DNA of 64,000 bases from the NCBI GenBank assembly GCA_000508965.1, contig BAHV02000014.1:79225-143224 (forward strand), in the 5' to 3' direction. The position numbers were made by a program, and so were the translations under genes. The notes beneath the pieces are model-generated. The model ran no database searches. It was not told the origin of the DNA and was given only the letters and a program-made list of their open reading frames with translations. The first letter of the stretch is position 1, and each line of letters begins with the position of its first letter. This document shows, in pieces, positions 34,393 through 42,449 of this stretch. Source of the DNA: Dielma sp000508965 (GTDB lineage: Bacteria > Bacillota_I > Bacilli_A > Erysipelotrichales > Erysipelotrichaceae).

Positions 34393-34830
34393 TTATCTCT
34401 TAATCAATGATGAAACAATAGTCAGTATGACACCTACAACCGCTAAGCCTAAACCGGCAAGATGCAGAGGCGGCATTGATTCACCATAAAATAGTAACCC
34501 GATACCGCAGACGGCTACAATGACTAGAATATTGGCTAAAGGCGGTAAAGTTGTCAAGCTGAAACCATGACGGTAAGCAAGCAGAAAGCCTAATTCATAA
34601 AAACAGATCACAGCTCCGAGTAAAAAGCTGAAGCGATTTACTTTCTTTAACTCAGTACCGATATGAACCAAGCCACCGCTAGCTGCAGCGAGCAGTAAAG
34701 CACAGAGAAAAGCAATAGCATAAGTACACAGTAAAGGGATGAACGGATTCACATCAGAAGGAATGGATTTTGAGCAGATCTGATACAGCACCCCGGAAAC
34801 GAGAATAATCAGCAGGGCTATTAATTTCAT
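34393..34830 (-). CDS. Small EamA/DMT-type membrane protein
   Basis: 145 residues with about five hydrophobic helices. This is the size and layout of a half-length EamA or drug/metabolite transporter unit: N-terminal MKLIALLIILVSGVLYQICS, and C-terminal EPS-like LAGLGLAVVGVILTIVSS. The GESMPPLHLAGLGLAVVGV end is typical of the EamA superfamily. It probably dimerizes and exports a small metabolite. It lies downstream of the beta-glucoside PTS operon but behind that operon's terminator. Confidence 0.7.
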   Translation of the reverse strand: MKLIALLIILVSGVLYQICSKSIPSDVNPFIPLLCTYAIAFLCALLLAAASGGLVHIGTELKKVNRFSFLLGAVICFYELGFLLAYRHGFSLTTLPPLANILVIVAVCGIGLLFYGESMPPLHLAGLGLAVVGVILTIVSSLIKR

Positions 34831-34842
34831 TTACAGCCAGCC

Positions 34843-34875
34843 TAAGAAATAGGAATCAGCATTGCTGATCCCTAT
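34843..34875 (-). terminator. Terminator of the beta-glucoside PTS operon
   Basis: A 13-base stem (minus strand ATAGGGATCAGCA with TGCTGATTCCTAT, one mismatch) followed by TTTCTT, overlapping the stop codon of the IIB gene. Confidence 0.8.
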
Positions 34876-35177
34876 GTTCTATCCAATCCTTTGACAATTT
34901 CCTGCCATACATTATCCGCCCGCATTAAGCCAAAGTCAGACGCTGAAATCGTCAGCACAAGACGATCCGCCAGCTTCGCCTTAATGTCATCATAGGCATA
35001 GCGCACCTGCGGCCCTAACAAATAAACATCATAATCACCGAAATCATTCTCAGCCTCCGCAAGCGCCGTAGCGACAACTTCAATATCCTCAACACCATAC
35101 TTCTTTGCTTCTTCTTCCAGTCTGACTTTCATTAAGCCGGTACTCAAACCGCCGTAACACATTAATAATATTTTCAT
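34872..35177 (-). CDS. celA: PTS IIB component, lactose/cellobiose family
   Basis: A 101-residue IIB protein. The phosphorylated cysteine is in the N-terminal MKILLMCYGGLSTGLM (Cys7), and VYLLGPQVRYAYDDIK is the conserved LGPQ region. It receives phosphate from IIA and passes it to the sugar bound by IIC. It is the last gene of the operon IIA, 6-phospho-beta-glucosidase, IIC, IIB. The order differs from the common IIB-first layout. Confidence 0.92.
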   Translation of the reverse strand: MKILLMCYGGLSTGLMKVRLEEEAKKYGVEDIEVVATALAEAENDFGDYDVYLLGPQVRYAYDDIKAKLADRLVLTISASDFGLMRADNVWQEIVKGLDRT

Positions 35178-35191
35178 CGCTCTTTCTCCTT

Positions 35192-36496
35192 CTATTTGAC
35201 GCTGGCCATTTCTTCTTCATACTTTTGTTTATCATACACTTTGATAAACGGAAAGTAAATAAGTGCATCTAATACAATCAATCCCACAATCAGCAGCATT
35301 GCCTTAATGTCCAGCGTTGAAAGCAGCGCTCCGATTGGACAGAACATATTCCATCCCGGCTGAGCAATCGTCCTGCCCACCAGACCAAAATACATCGCGC
35401 TATATGATATGACACAATTTACCAATACAGCGCCGACAAAAGGGATATACATCATTGGATTCAGCATTAACGGTACACCGAAAATAACGGGTTCATTAAT
35501 ATTGAAGAAAGCAGGCACAATACCGAGCTTGCCGACTGTTTTCAGCTGTTTTGATTTACAGGTCAGCAAGACAATACACAAACCGAAGGTCGCCCCGGAA
35601 CCGCCGATCATCAGGAACATAAACCAATATGGATCAGTCACAATATATGGAACTGCCGTAGTTGCCGCACCACTGTTGAAAGCAGCGATATTCGCCGTCA
35701 GCGCGATGGTCCAAAATGCTGTCATCGGACCGGTAATACAAGAATCATGAATACCGAACCACCAGAATGTCATAACTAAAAAGGCTAATAGGAAGACACC
35801 AGGCAGTGAATCTGTCGCGCTCAATACCGGTGAAAGCAGCACAGTCATCAAAGCCGGTAAAGTATCACCGGTAAGACTGACAATACCCCAATGCAGCAAG
35901 CCAATACCAATTAATGTAATGGCCGTAGGTATCAGTAAGGCAAAGGCCTGCGTTAATGCTTCCGGTACCCCCTGACCTTCTAATGAAATATAACCGACTT
36001 TACGTTTAAATAAGAAATGCAGGATTTCAATGGCTATAATGCTGCCGATAATTGCCGTAAACAAGCCGGTACCGCCAAAATAATCAAAGGTCTTGCTGCC
36101 ATCAGCGCCTAGACCGGCCAAAATCAAAAAGGCAACGGTTGATAAAACAGGCGGCAGAAAGCCCTTCATTTTATATTCCTGTGCTAAGAAATAACCGATA
36201 GCTGCAGCTACAAAGATTGACATAAATTCCATACATATTGTATAGATAGACCCAATCGGCGTAGCTATCTGTTCAGCGAATATTGCCCAAGCCTGAAAGA
36301 AGCTGTACATAAAGCCCGGCTCTAATGTTGTATAATCAACCGGCGGTGAAATTAACACTAGTGCTAAAGATCCGATGGTTAAAAAAGGAACAATGCTTAA
36401 AAATGAATTTGAGATTGCTTTTAAATGCCGCTGTTTAGAAAATTTATTTGCCATCGGCAATAATTTCTTTTCCAGTATTTCTGATAATTTTTTCAT
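35192..36496 (-). CDS. celB: PTS IIC component, lactose/cellobiose family
   Basis: A 434-residue membrane permease with about ten helices. Family features are the N-terminal LLPMANKFSKQRHLKAISN, the sugar-binding region FGIHDSCITGPM, and FFNINEPVIFGVPLMLNP, the conserved NEP motif near residue 315. It imports and phosphorylates a beta-linked disaccharide (cellobiose or related beta-glucoside) together with the IIA and IIB proteins of this operon. GGGAGGATAAT precedes the ATG. Confidence 0.93.
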   Translation of the reverse strand: MKKLSEILEKKLLPMANKFSKQRHLKAISNSFLSIVPFLTIGSLALVLISPPVDYTTLEPGFMYSFFQAWAIFAEQIATPIGSIYTICMEFMSIFVAAAIGYFLAQEYKMKGFLPPVLSTVAFLILAGLGADGSKTFDYFGGTGLFTAIIGSIIAIEILHFLFKRKVGYISLEGQGVPEALTQAFALLIPTAITLIGIGLLHWGIVSLTGDTLPALMTVLLSPVLSATDSLPGVFLLAFLVMTFWWFGIHDSCITGPMTAFWTIALTANIAAFNSGAATTAVPYIVTDPYWFMFLMIGGSGATFGLCIVLLTCKSKQLKTVGKLGIVPAFFNINEPVIFGVPLMLNPMMYIPFVGAVLVNCVISYSAMYFGLVGRTIAQPGWNMFCPIGALLSTLDIKAMLLIVGLIVLDALIYFPFIKVYDKQKYEEEMASVK

Positions 36497-36506
36497 ATTA
36501 TCCTCC

Positions 36507-37898
36507 CTATAGATTCTCTTTTATCTTTTTTTGATACCAGCTGTAGCTCTTTTTCGGGATGCGCTGACAGTCATGCTCATAATCAACATAAACTAAACCA
36601 TACCGTTTTTCATAACCGTTGATCCAGCTGTATAAATCCATTGTCGACCAGATAAAATACCCTAAAACATTACAGCCCTCAGCTTTTGCCCGCAGCAAAC
36701 CATCTACCCAGCCTTCTAAAATTTCAATGCGGTAATCATCTTCAACCTTACCCTTTGCATTTAATTCATCATAAGTACCGATGCCGCTTTCCGTTATATA
36801 CACAGGGATATCACCATACATCTGCTTGATATCTTTAAGCATATCGTAAATGGTATCCGGATAGATTTCAGACCCCCATGGATTATACTTAGCCTCAGGA
36901 TCAAAATCCGTCTCAAACCAACCCTTGATAATACTCGAAGCATGATTGGTTTTATTCTGTTTTCCCTTATTATTCATAAACATCGTCGATTCACCGGCAG
37001 TATAAGGCTTAACTAATACCCGATTATAGCTGTTGACACCTAAGAAATCGACGATACCAGCCTGAAATACGGCTTTATCCTCAGCTTTTACATAGTCTAA
37101 ATTTAAGCCGCTTGCCTGCATCTTGGCAATGAGTTTTTCTGGAAACCAACCCTTGACGATGACATCGCTGACCGCAGTGTTGTAATAGAGTTCAGCATTC
37201 TCTGCCGCCTGACGATAAGCTTCATTATCAACGCGGATCTGAACGGAGCTTGGCGTATAAACTAAACCAATTTGACCGTTATACTGTTTATCTCTGAAGA
37301 TTTTGACGGCCATCGCAGAACCCAGCAGCATGTGATACAGCGCCTTGCTGCGGCGGCTTACATCATGAACATGCGGTGGATAATTGCCAACGATATATCC
37401 GCACATTGACTCATAATCCGGTTCATTGATTGTCGTCCAAAAATTAATTTTATCATGGAAGGCTTCAAAACATACCGCGGCATATTCAGCAAATGCCAAA
37501 GCGGTTTCCCGATTCTCCCAGCCACCCTTTTGATATAATGATTCGGGTAAATCATAATGATAGATTGTCACAAATGGTTCCACATGATAACGACGGCATG
37601 TTTCGATGACCTTCAGATAGAAATCAATTCCTTTTTGGTTCACGGCCCCTACACCGTCAGGAATAATTCTGGTCCATGACAATGAAAAACGAAACGCATT
37701 CTGACCGCTTTTTGCAAGCATACGGATATCCTCTTCATAACGATGATAGAAATCACTGGCAACATCACCGCTGATGCCGCCTTCATTACGCTCACTGTGA
37801 CAATAAGTATCCCACATAGATAAGCCCTTGCCATCCTCATTCCAAGCTCCTTCACACTGATATGCAGCGGTAGCGCTGCCCCATAAAAATTCACTCAT
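36507..37898 (-). CDS. bglA: 6-phospho-beta-glucosidase (GH1)
   Basis: A 463-residue GH1 enzyme that hydrolyses the phosphorylated disaccharide delivered by the PTS into glucose and glucose-6-P. The N-terminal FLWGSATAAYQCEGAW is the GH1 signature. The acid/base Glu lies in TTINEPDYE near residue 160 and the nucleophile Glu in VYITESGIGTYD near residue 372. It overlaps the IIA gene by 4 bases and is followed after 10 bases by the IIC gene. A phospho-beta-galactosidase activity cannot be excluded. Confidence 0.93.
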   Translation of the reverse strand: MSEFLWGSATAAYQCEGAWNEDGKGLSMWDTYCHSERNEGGISGDVASDFYHRYEEDIRMLAKSGQNAFRFSLSWTRIIPDGVGAVNQKGIDFYLKVIETCRRYHVEPFVTIYHYDLPESLYQKGGWENRETALAFAEYAAVCFEAFHDKINFWTTINEPDYESMCGYIVGNYPPHVHDVSRRSKALYHMLLGSAMAVKIFRDKQYNGQIGLVYTPSSVQIRVDNEAYRQAAENAELYYNTAVSDVIVKGWFPEKLIAKMQASGLNLDYVKAEDKAVFQAGIVDFLGVNSYNRVLVKPYTAGESTMFMNNKGKQNKTNHASSIIKGWFETDFDPEAKYNPWGSEIYPDTIYDMLKDIKQMYGDIPVYITESGIGTYDELNAKGKVEDDYRIEILEGWVDGLLRAKAEGCNVLGYFIWSTMDLYSWINGYEKRYGLVYVDYEHDCQRIPKKSYSWYQKKIKENL

Positions 37899-38221
37899 TC
37901 TTTCACTCCTTCCATTTTCTTGTAAAGCCGGATCAGATCAGCTGCACTCTGTTTATACGTCATCGCATGCATAAAATGATCCTGTGCGTGTACCATCAAT
38001 ATTCCGATGGGTATTTCTTCCCCCCGCATTTCCGCATTCAGCAGATCCGTCTGCGCGCGGTGGGCATTCAGCAGATACTCATCACCGTTTTTCATCAGAT
38101 TCTCAGCCTCCTCAAAAGCGCCCTTATCCGCTTCCTTGACCGCTGATATAAAACAATCATAAGCACTCCCTGCATTAGCGATAACACTGCAGGCTATCAG
38201 CTGACATTCTTCCTTATTCAT
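37895..38221 (-). CDS. celC: PTS IIA component, lactose/cellobiose family
   Basis: About 108 residues of the helical IIA(Lac/Cel) family. The phosphorylated His is in GILMVHAQDHFMHAMTYK near residue 78. SVIANAGSAYDCFISAVKEA is the usual first helix. It takes phosphate from HPr. A start at 38221 is preferred because the upstream in-frame stretch is Arg-rich and family members begin about here; the AAGGAAGTGG ribosome binding site is modest. It is the first gene of the operon. A candidate promoter, TTGCAA-N16-TAATTT on the minus strand, lies near 38285-38312. Confidence 0.9.
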   Translation of the reverse strand: MNKEECQLIACSVIANAGSAYDCFISAVKEADKGAFEEAENLMKNGDEYLLNAHRAQTDLLNAEMRGEEIPIGILMVHAQDHFMHAMTYKQSAADLIRLYKKMEGVKE

Positions 38222-38367
38222 GATTCGATGCCACTTCCTTCCACGCCTCCATTCTACGATGCACCGCTTTGCGATACAAATTAACAATTGCGTACCCCCT
38301 TGCAAATGTTTGTTTGTTTAATTATGCTTTTATTAGTTAAAATAAATAAGAAGAAGGTGAGTGCATC

Positions 38368-40233
38368 ATGAACAATACATTAAGTGAACGGCAAAAAAAG
38401 ATACTTCAATTACTAATGAAATGCCATGGCCGAGCCAGCGGTAAGCTGCTTGCGGAAAACATGAATATTTCATTAAGAACACTTACAAGTGAAATGGCAG
38501 AGTTAAAAAGAATGGCCTTAGTTGATTCAGATAATGCCGGTTATAAAATCATTGATGATGAATCTTCACTGCAGCTGATGGCCTTAGAAGATACCGACCT
38601 GAGACAAAAAATCTTACGGCGGCTTCTTAATGCTAATCAGGCCATTGATGTTGATGAGCTCGCTGATGAATTTTATGTCAGCACCTCATCGCTGCGCAAT
38701 AAGCTGAAAGAAATTAATAAGCTCATTTGTGAAAATGATCTGCAATTAATTTACGCGCATAATACAGTAAGAATTGAAGGTACTGAACTTAATAAAAGAT
38801 TCATGATCCGTAAAATGATCTATGCCGATTTCCCCAGTCGAATGATGAATATCGATAATCTGGCAGATTACTTTCATGACATGGATATCAGCAGTCTTTA
38901 TACTATTGTATTAAGCAGTGTCGAAGCAAATGGTTATTATATCCAGGATGCCTACTCATCAAGTCTTTCATTAAATTTAATTATCGGCTTATATCGCATC
39001 AGTCAAGACATTCATACACCGAAGCTGAAAGATGTAGACACTGATTCAATCGAATATAAATTAGCTTCTGAGGTCTGCCGGCGTTATACGAAGCATTTCA
39101 ATAAAACAGTTACCGAAGGTGATATAGCTTATATTACCAGCCTATTCTGCGGCCAAGTCGTTCACACAAGCCGCCAACCACCTTATGACAGTTATGATTT
39201 TGAATTTGAAACAAAGATCAGTTCAATTCTCGCAACTACCTTTGAGAAATATATGTTAGAGGTTGACTATGCCAGTATGGTTCACAACCTTTCACTGCAT
39301 ATCTTTGATCTGATTAAACGCAGTAATTCCAATAACTTTGTCAGCACTCAAATACACAGCACAATGAAACAGAAATGCCCCTTTATTTATGATGTGGCTG
39401 TCAGTCTTGCCAAACAATTAGAGGAAGCCTTTCATATAACGATCCCTGATGATGAGATTGGTTTTTTAAGTGTTCATATTGGTTTTATCATTGAGAATTC
39501 TATGGATAATGATCAATATATTGATATTCTCTTGATTGCCAATCATTATCAGGGAATCGCCGAGCATATTCAAAACAAGCTTTTAGAGCGCCATAAAGAT
39601 ATTCTGCGCCTGCATGTGATGGACCCGGCAAGCAATGTCGTGCCAAAACAAAATATTGACTTTGTGATATCAACGGTGCCTTTAGAAATTATCGGCAAGC
39701 AAATCATCAATATATCGCCTTTCTTTGATGTAGTGGAACGCGCGCAGGTCGATGAAGCGATCGCCAAGTATTTAAAAGAAAAAAAGCTGCGCCGCAACAA
39801 TGTCTTTCTGACATCATGCTTCAACCCCGCCTTATTTTTTATTGATGAAACAATAACTACAAAACAGGAAGCCATCCAGTTTTTGGGGCAGAAAATGGTT
39901 GATTTCGGAATTGTCCAGCAAAGCTTTATCGATTCGGTATTTGAACGTGAAAAGCTCTCACCGACATGTTTCTTTGATGCCTTCGCAATACCCCACGCAT
40001 TAACCATGGACGCAAAAAAAACGATCATCAGCGTACTGATCAACGAAAAAGGCATCCAATGGGATGACACGCAGATCAAACTATGCTTACTGATCGCTAT
40101 TCAGAAGGAAAATATTCTTGAATTCTCTAATGTATACAATAATACGGTCTATGCACTGTGTGATTATGAACGTTTAAACCGTTTATTCAAATGCACTACT
40201 TCTGCTGAATTTGTCAGCATCTTAAAACAATAG
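38368..40233 (+). CDS. PRD-type PTS regulator (LicR/BglG family activator)
   Basis: A 621-residue multidomain regulator. Two N-terminal winged helices (SERQKKILQLLMKCHG..., then DVDELADEFYVSTSSLRNKL near residue 90) bind DNA. Two PRDs follow around residues 175-385 with conserved His residues (KLASEVCRRYTKHFN; DEIGFLSVHIGFIIE), then a IIB-like region and a C-terminal fructose/mannitol-type IIA domain (FDAFAIPHALTMDAKK, His near 550). Phosphorylation by PTS proteins tunes such activators. It is divergent from the beta-glucoside PTS operon, which it probably activates. Confidence 0.9.
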   Translation: MNNTLSERQKKILQLLMKCHGRASGKLLAENMNISLRTLTSEMAELKRMALVDSDNAGYKIIDDESSLQLMALEDTDLRQKILRRLLNANQAIDVDELADEFYVSTSSLRNKLKEINKLICENDLQLIYAHNTVRIEGTELNKRFMIRKMIYADFPSRMMNIDNLADYFHDMDISSLYTIVLSSVEANGYYIQDAYSSSLSLNLIIGLYRISQDIHTPKLKDVDTDSIEYKLASEVCRRYTKHFNKTVTEGDIAYITSLFCGQVVHTSRQPPYDSYDFEFETKISSILATTFEKYMLEVDYASMVHNLSLHIFDLIKRSNSNNFVSTQIHSTMKQKCPFIYDVAVSLAKQLEEAFHITIPDDEIGFLSVHIGFIIENSMDNDQYIDILLIANHYQGIAEHIQNKLLERHKDILRLHVMDPASNVVPKQNIDFVISTVPLEIIGKQIINISPFFDVVERAQVDEAIAKYLKEKKLRRNNVFLTSCFNPALFFIDETITTKQEAIQFLGQKMVDFGIVQQSFIDSVFEREKLSPTCFFDAFAIPHALTMDAKKTIISVLINEKGIQWDDTQIKLCLLIAIQKENILEFSNVYNNTVYALCDYERLNRLFKCTTSAEFVSILKQ

Positions 40234-40242
40234 ATAAAACAA

Positions 40243-40268
40243 ATCCCCTGCCAAAGACAGGGGATAAT
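40243..40268. terminator. Bidirectional terminator between the PRD regulator and the mannose-family PTS
   Basis: A perfect 8-base stem, ATCCCCTG with CAGGGGAT, lies between convergent genes, with AATTTTAT on one side and TTTGTTTTAT on the other. Confidence 0.75.
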
Positions 40269-40275
40269 TTTATGA

Positions 40276-41076
40276 TTATAATAAACCGATAAAGCTGCAG
40301 ACAATACCCAATACAAGTGTACCAACAATCAATACAACCGGACTGACCTGTTTCTTTTTCAGCAGGTAGAACATTAATAATGTATAACCCATAGGCAGCA
40401 GTTTCGGGAAGATCGTATCCAGGAAAGCTTCCTGAATGGATACTTCGATACCGCCGGCAACAGAAATAACCGGTAATAAATCAATGGTTACATAGCTGGC
40501 AATCAAAGCGCCGATAACGGTAATACCAAGGATCGTCGCTGAGTTTGAAATCAAATCAGAATTTTCTTTCAAGACATCTAATGCCTTCGTACCTAATGTA
40601 TAACCCATCTTCGTCCAAACAATACGCAGACACCAGATGATAAAGTAAACGGCAAAGAAAATGATCGGTCCAATAATCAAGCCTTCCGATGCGAATGAAC
40701 AAGAAATACCAGCAACGATAGGCAGTAAAGTAAACCAGAAGATTGCATCACCGATACCGGCGATAGGTCCAAACAGTGCTAATTTTAAACCACGAATCAA
40801 ACCGCGGTCACCGCCGTTTTCTTCAAGTGATACTAACAAGCCCATCAAGAACCCTACAAAGTTTGGATGTGTATTGATGAATTCAAGGTTGTCATGCATC
40901 GCTGCTTTTAGACCTTCCGGATCATCAGCATAGATTTTCTTTAAAGCAGGAAGCTGCGCCCATAGCCAGCCGCCAGCCTGCATTCTCTCATAGTTGAAAG
41001 AAGCCTGCAATAAGGAAGAACGGATACCCAATTGGGTAATATCTGAATTAGTTAAGATTTTTTTAGATTCCGACAT
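40276..41076 (-). CDS. PTS IID component, mannose/fructose/sorbose family
   Basis: About 266 residues. The family start is SLLQASFNYERMQAGGWLWA, followed by NTHPNFVGFLMGL and GLKLALFGPIAGIGDAIFW. The C-terminal part has hydrophobic segments. With IIC it forms the membrane channel. The start at 41076 is supported by GGAGGAGG just upstream, and it overlaps the end of the IIC gene by 14 bases. It is the last gene of the IIB-IIC-IID operon; no IIA gene is present here. Confidence 0.92.
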   Translation of the reverse strand: MSESKKILTNSDITQLGIRSSLLQASFNYERMQAGGWLWAQLPALKKIYADDPEGLKAAMHDNLEFINTHPNFVGFLMGLLVSLEENGGDRGLIRGLKLALFGPIAGIGDAIFWFTLLPIVAGISCSFASEGLIIGPIIFFAVYFIIWCLRIVWTKMGYTLGTKALDVLKENSDLISNSATILGITVIGALIASYVTIDLLPVISVAGGIEVSIQEAFLDTIFPKLLPMGYTLLMFYLLKKKQVSPVVLIVGTLVLGIVCSFIGLL

Positions 41077-41875
41077 GTTTATTTCCTCCTCCATTATTAT
41101 TTACAGACAGATTAGCAACGGCTTCATTAATTTCTTCTTTTCTGGCTCTGGCAGTAAAGAAATCATATAACGCGAATGCTGCACCAAGTAAAGCAACCGG
41201 CAGCAGATTCGGCATAACGATAAAGTTCTGCATTAAGAAACCGGCAATTAAGAAAGGAATATATTTTGTCTTCATCATAACACGCAGCAGCATACCAAAG
41301 CCGATTGCTGGCAGAATACCGCCGGCAACTTCAAGACCATGTGTTAAAGCCGCAGGCATTGCATTAACTAAAGCGTTCATCGCATCCTGAGCGACATAAG
41401 TACACAGGAATACAATCACACCATAAGCCAGAGCAACAATAGCCATCGTTGTATAATTCAGACGGGCAAATGCGGCAGTATCTGCTTCATCCGCACATTT
41501 ATCAGCTTTTGCCATAAAGAATGAGAATGCTGAATAGAAGAATAAAATAACATACTGCATCAAGAATGAGAATGGCAGACACAGTCCCAACGCTGCCTCT
41601 GCGTTAACACCTGTTGTGTACGCGATGACTGTACACATAAAACCAGCCAAAACCGGATTTGGCGGCTGTGTACCGCCAGCCGGTGTTAAACCGGCAAAAG
41701 CCAATTCAGTTAATGCTCCAGTAGTTAATCCCAGGGTTACATTGCCTAAGATAATACCAGTAACTGTGGAAACGATTAATGGTCTGAAGATAAAGAATGC
41801 TTCTAGCCAGTAGTCGATACCAATGATGATCGCCGCTAAAGCCAGCAGCAGACCTTGTATCAGAGTAATTTGCAT
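41063..41875 (-). CDS. PTS IIC component, mannose/fructose/sorbose family
   Basis: A 270-residue polytopic membrane protein. ALTELAFAGLTPAGGTQPPNP around residue 55 is the conserved mannose-family IIC motif. TALLGAAFALYDF and other helices follow. Its C-terminus is Asn/Gly-rich (NNNGGGNK) because the ribosome binding site of the IID gene is encoded there. It transports and, with IIB and IID, phosphorylates a hexose or related sugar. Confidence 0.93.
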   Translation of the reverse strand: MQITLIQGLLLALAAIIIGIDYWLEAFFIFRPLIVSTVTGIILGNVTLGLTTGALTELAFAGLTPAGGTQPPNPVLAGFMCTVIAYTTGVNAEAALGLCLPFSFLMQYVILFFYSAFSFFMAKADKCADEADTAAFARLNYTTMAIVALAYGVIVFLCTYVAQDAMNALVNAMPAALTHGLEVAGGILPAIGFGMLLRVMMKTKYIPFLIAGFLMQNFIVMPNLLPVALLGAAFALYDFFTARARKEEINEAVANLSVNNNGGGNKHVGI

Positions 41876-41892
41876 TTTCTAATCCTCCCTTT

Positions 41893-42366
41893 CTATTGGA
41901 TTGTTTCGATAGATTCCCCCGGCACGTCCTGACAATAAACGCGAACGCCCTTGGAAGCGATGTATTTCAGATCGTCCATATCTTTATCATCAACATAGAC
42001 TTTCTTCGTCAATGCACGCTTGCCAGCTGTGAAATGCATGTTGCCAACATTCACTTCCTTCAGCGGTACACCCCGATCAATCAGACGGCGAACCTCTGCC
42101 GGAGTACGAACAACAATGAAAATCTTCTGCTCAGGAGCCGCATTGGCAATGATCTGAGCCGTATAATCAACGGTAAAGAAACGAATGCCGGCGCCTGCTG
42201 ATTTAGCGGTCATCGCCATCAATGACTGCTGCAGCGAATCCTCGGCAGCAATATCATCAGCAACTACAATCAGGTTAGCTCCTAAAGTTTTTGTCCAAGT
42301 CATCCCCACCTGTCCATGAACGAGACGATTATCAATGCGTGTCAGTAAAATGTTTGGTCCTTCCAT
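41893..42366 (-). CDS. PTS IIB component, mannose/fructose/sorbose family
   Basis: About 157 residues. The phosphorylated His is in RIDNRLVHGQVGMTW near residue 17, and EVNVGNMHFTAGKR is the conserved second motif. The first gene of the operon, it starts behind AAAGGAGGTG and lies 36 bases from a perfect sigma-54 promoter. The matching IIA domain protein is not encoded in the window apart from the IIA-like domain in the neighbouring activator. Confidence 0.93.
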   Translation of the reverse strand: MEGPNILLTRIDNRLVHGQVGMTWTKTLGANLIVVADDIAAEDSLQQSLMAMTAKSAGAGIRFFTVDYTAQIIANAAPEQKIFIVVRTPAEVRRLIDRGVPLKEVNVGNMHFTAGKRALTKKVYVDDKDMDDLKYIASKGVRVYCQDVPGESIETIQ

Positions 42367-42401
42367 GTTTTCACCTCCTTTACTTTCTTCACTTATATTG
42401 T

Positions 42402-42418
42402 AGCAAAAAGCGTGCCAA
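42402..42418 (-). promoter_or_regulatory. Sigma-54 (-24/-12) promoter of the mannose-family PTS operon
   Basis: On the minus strand TTGGCACGCTTTTTGCT matches the RpoN consensus TTGGCACG-N4-TTGCT exactly, with GG and GC separated by 10 bases. It lies 36 bases before the IIB start. Confidence 0.92.
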
Positions 42419-42449
42419 CTTTTATTGTCGAAGTCAGACACGCGTTAAA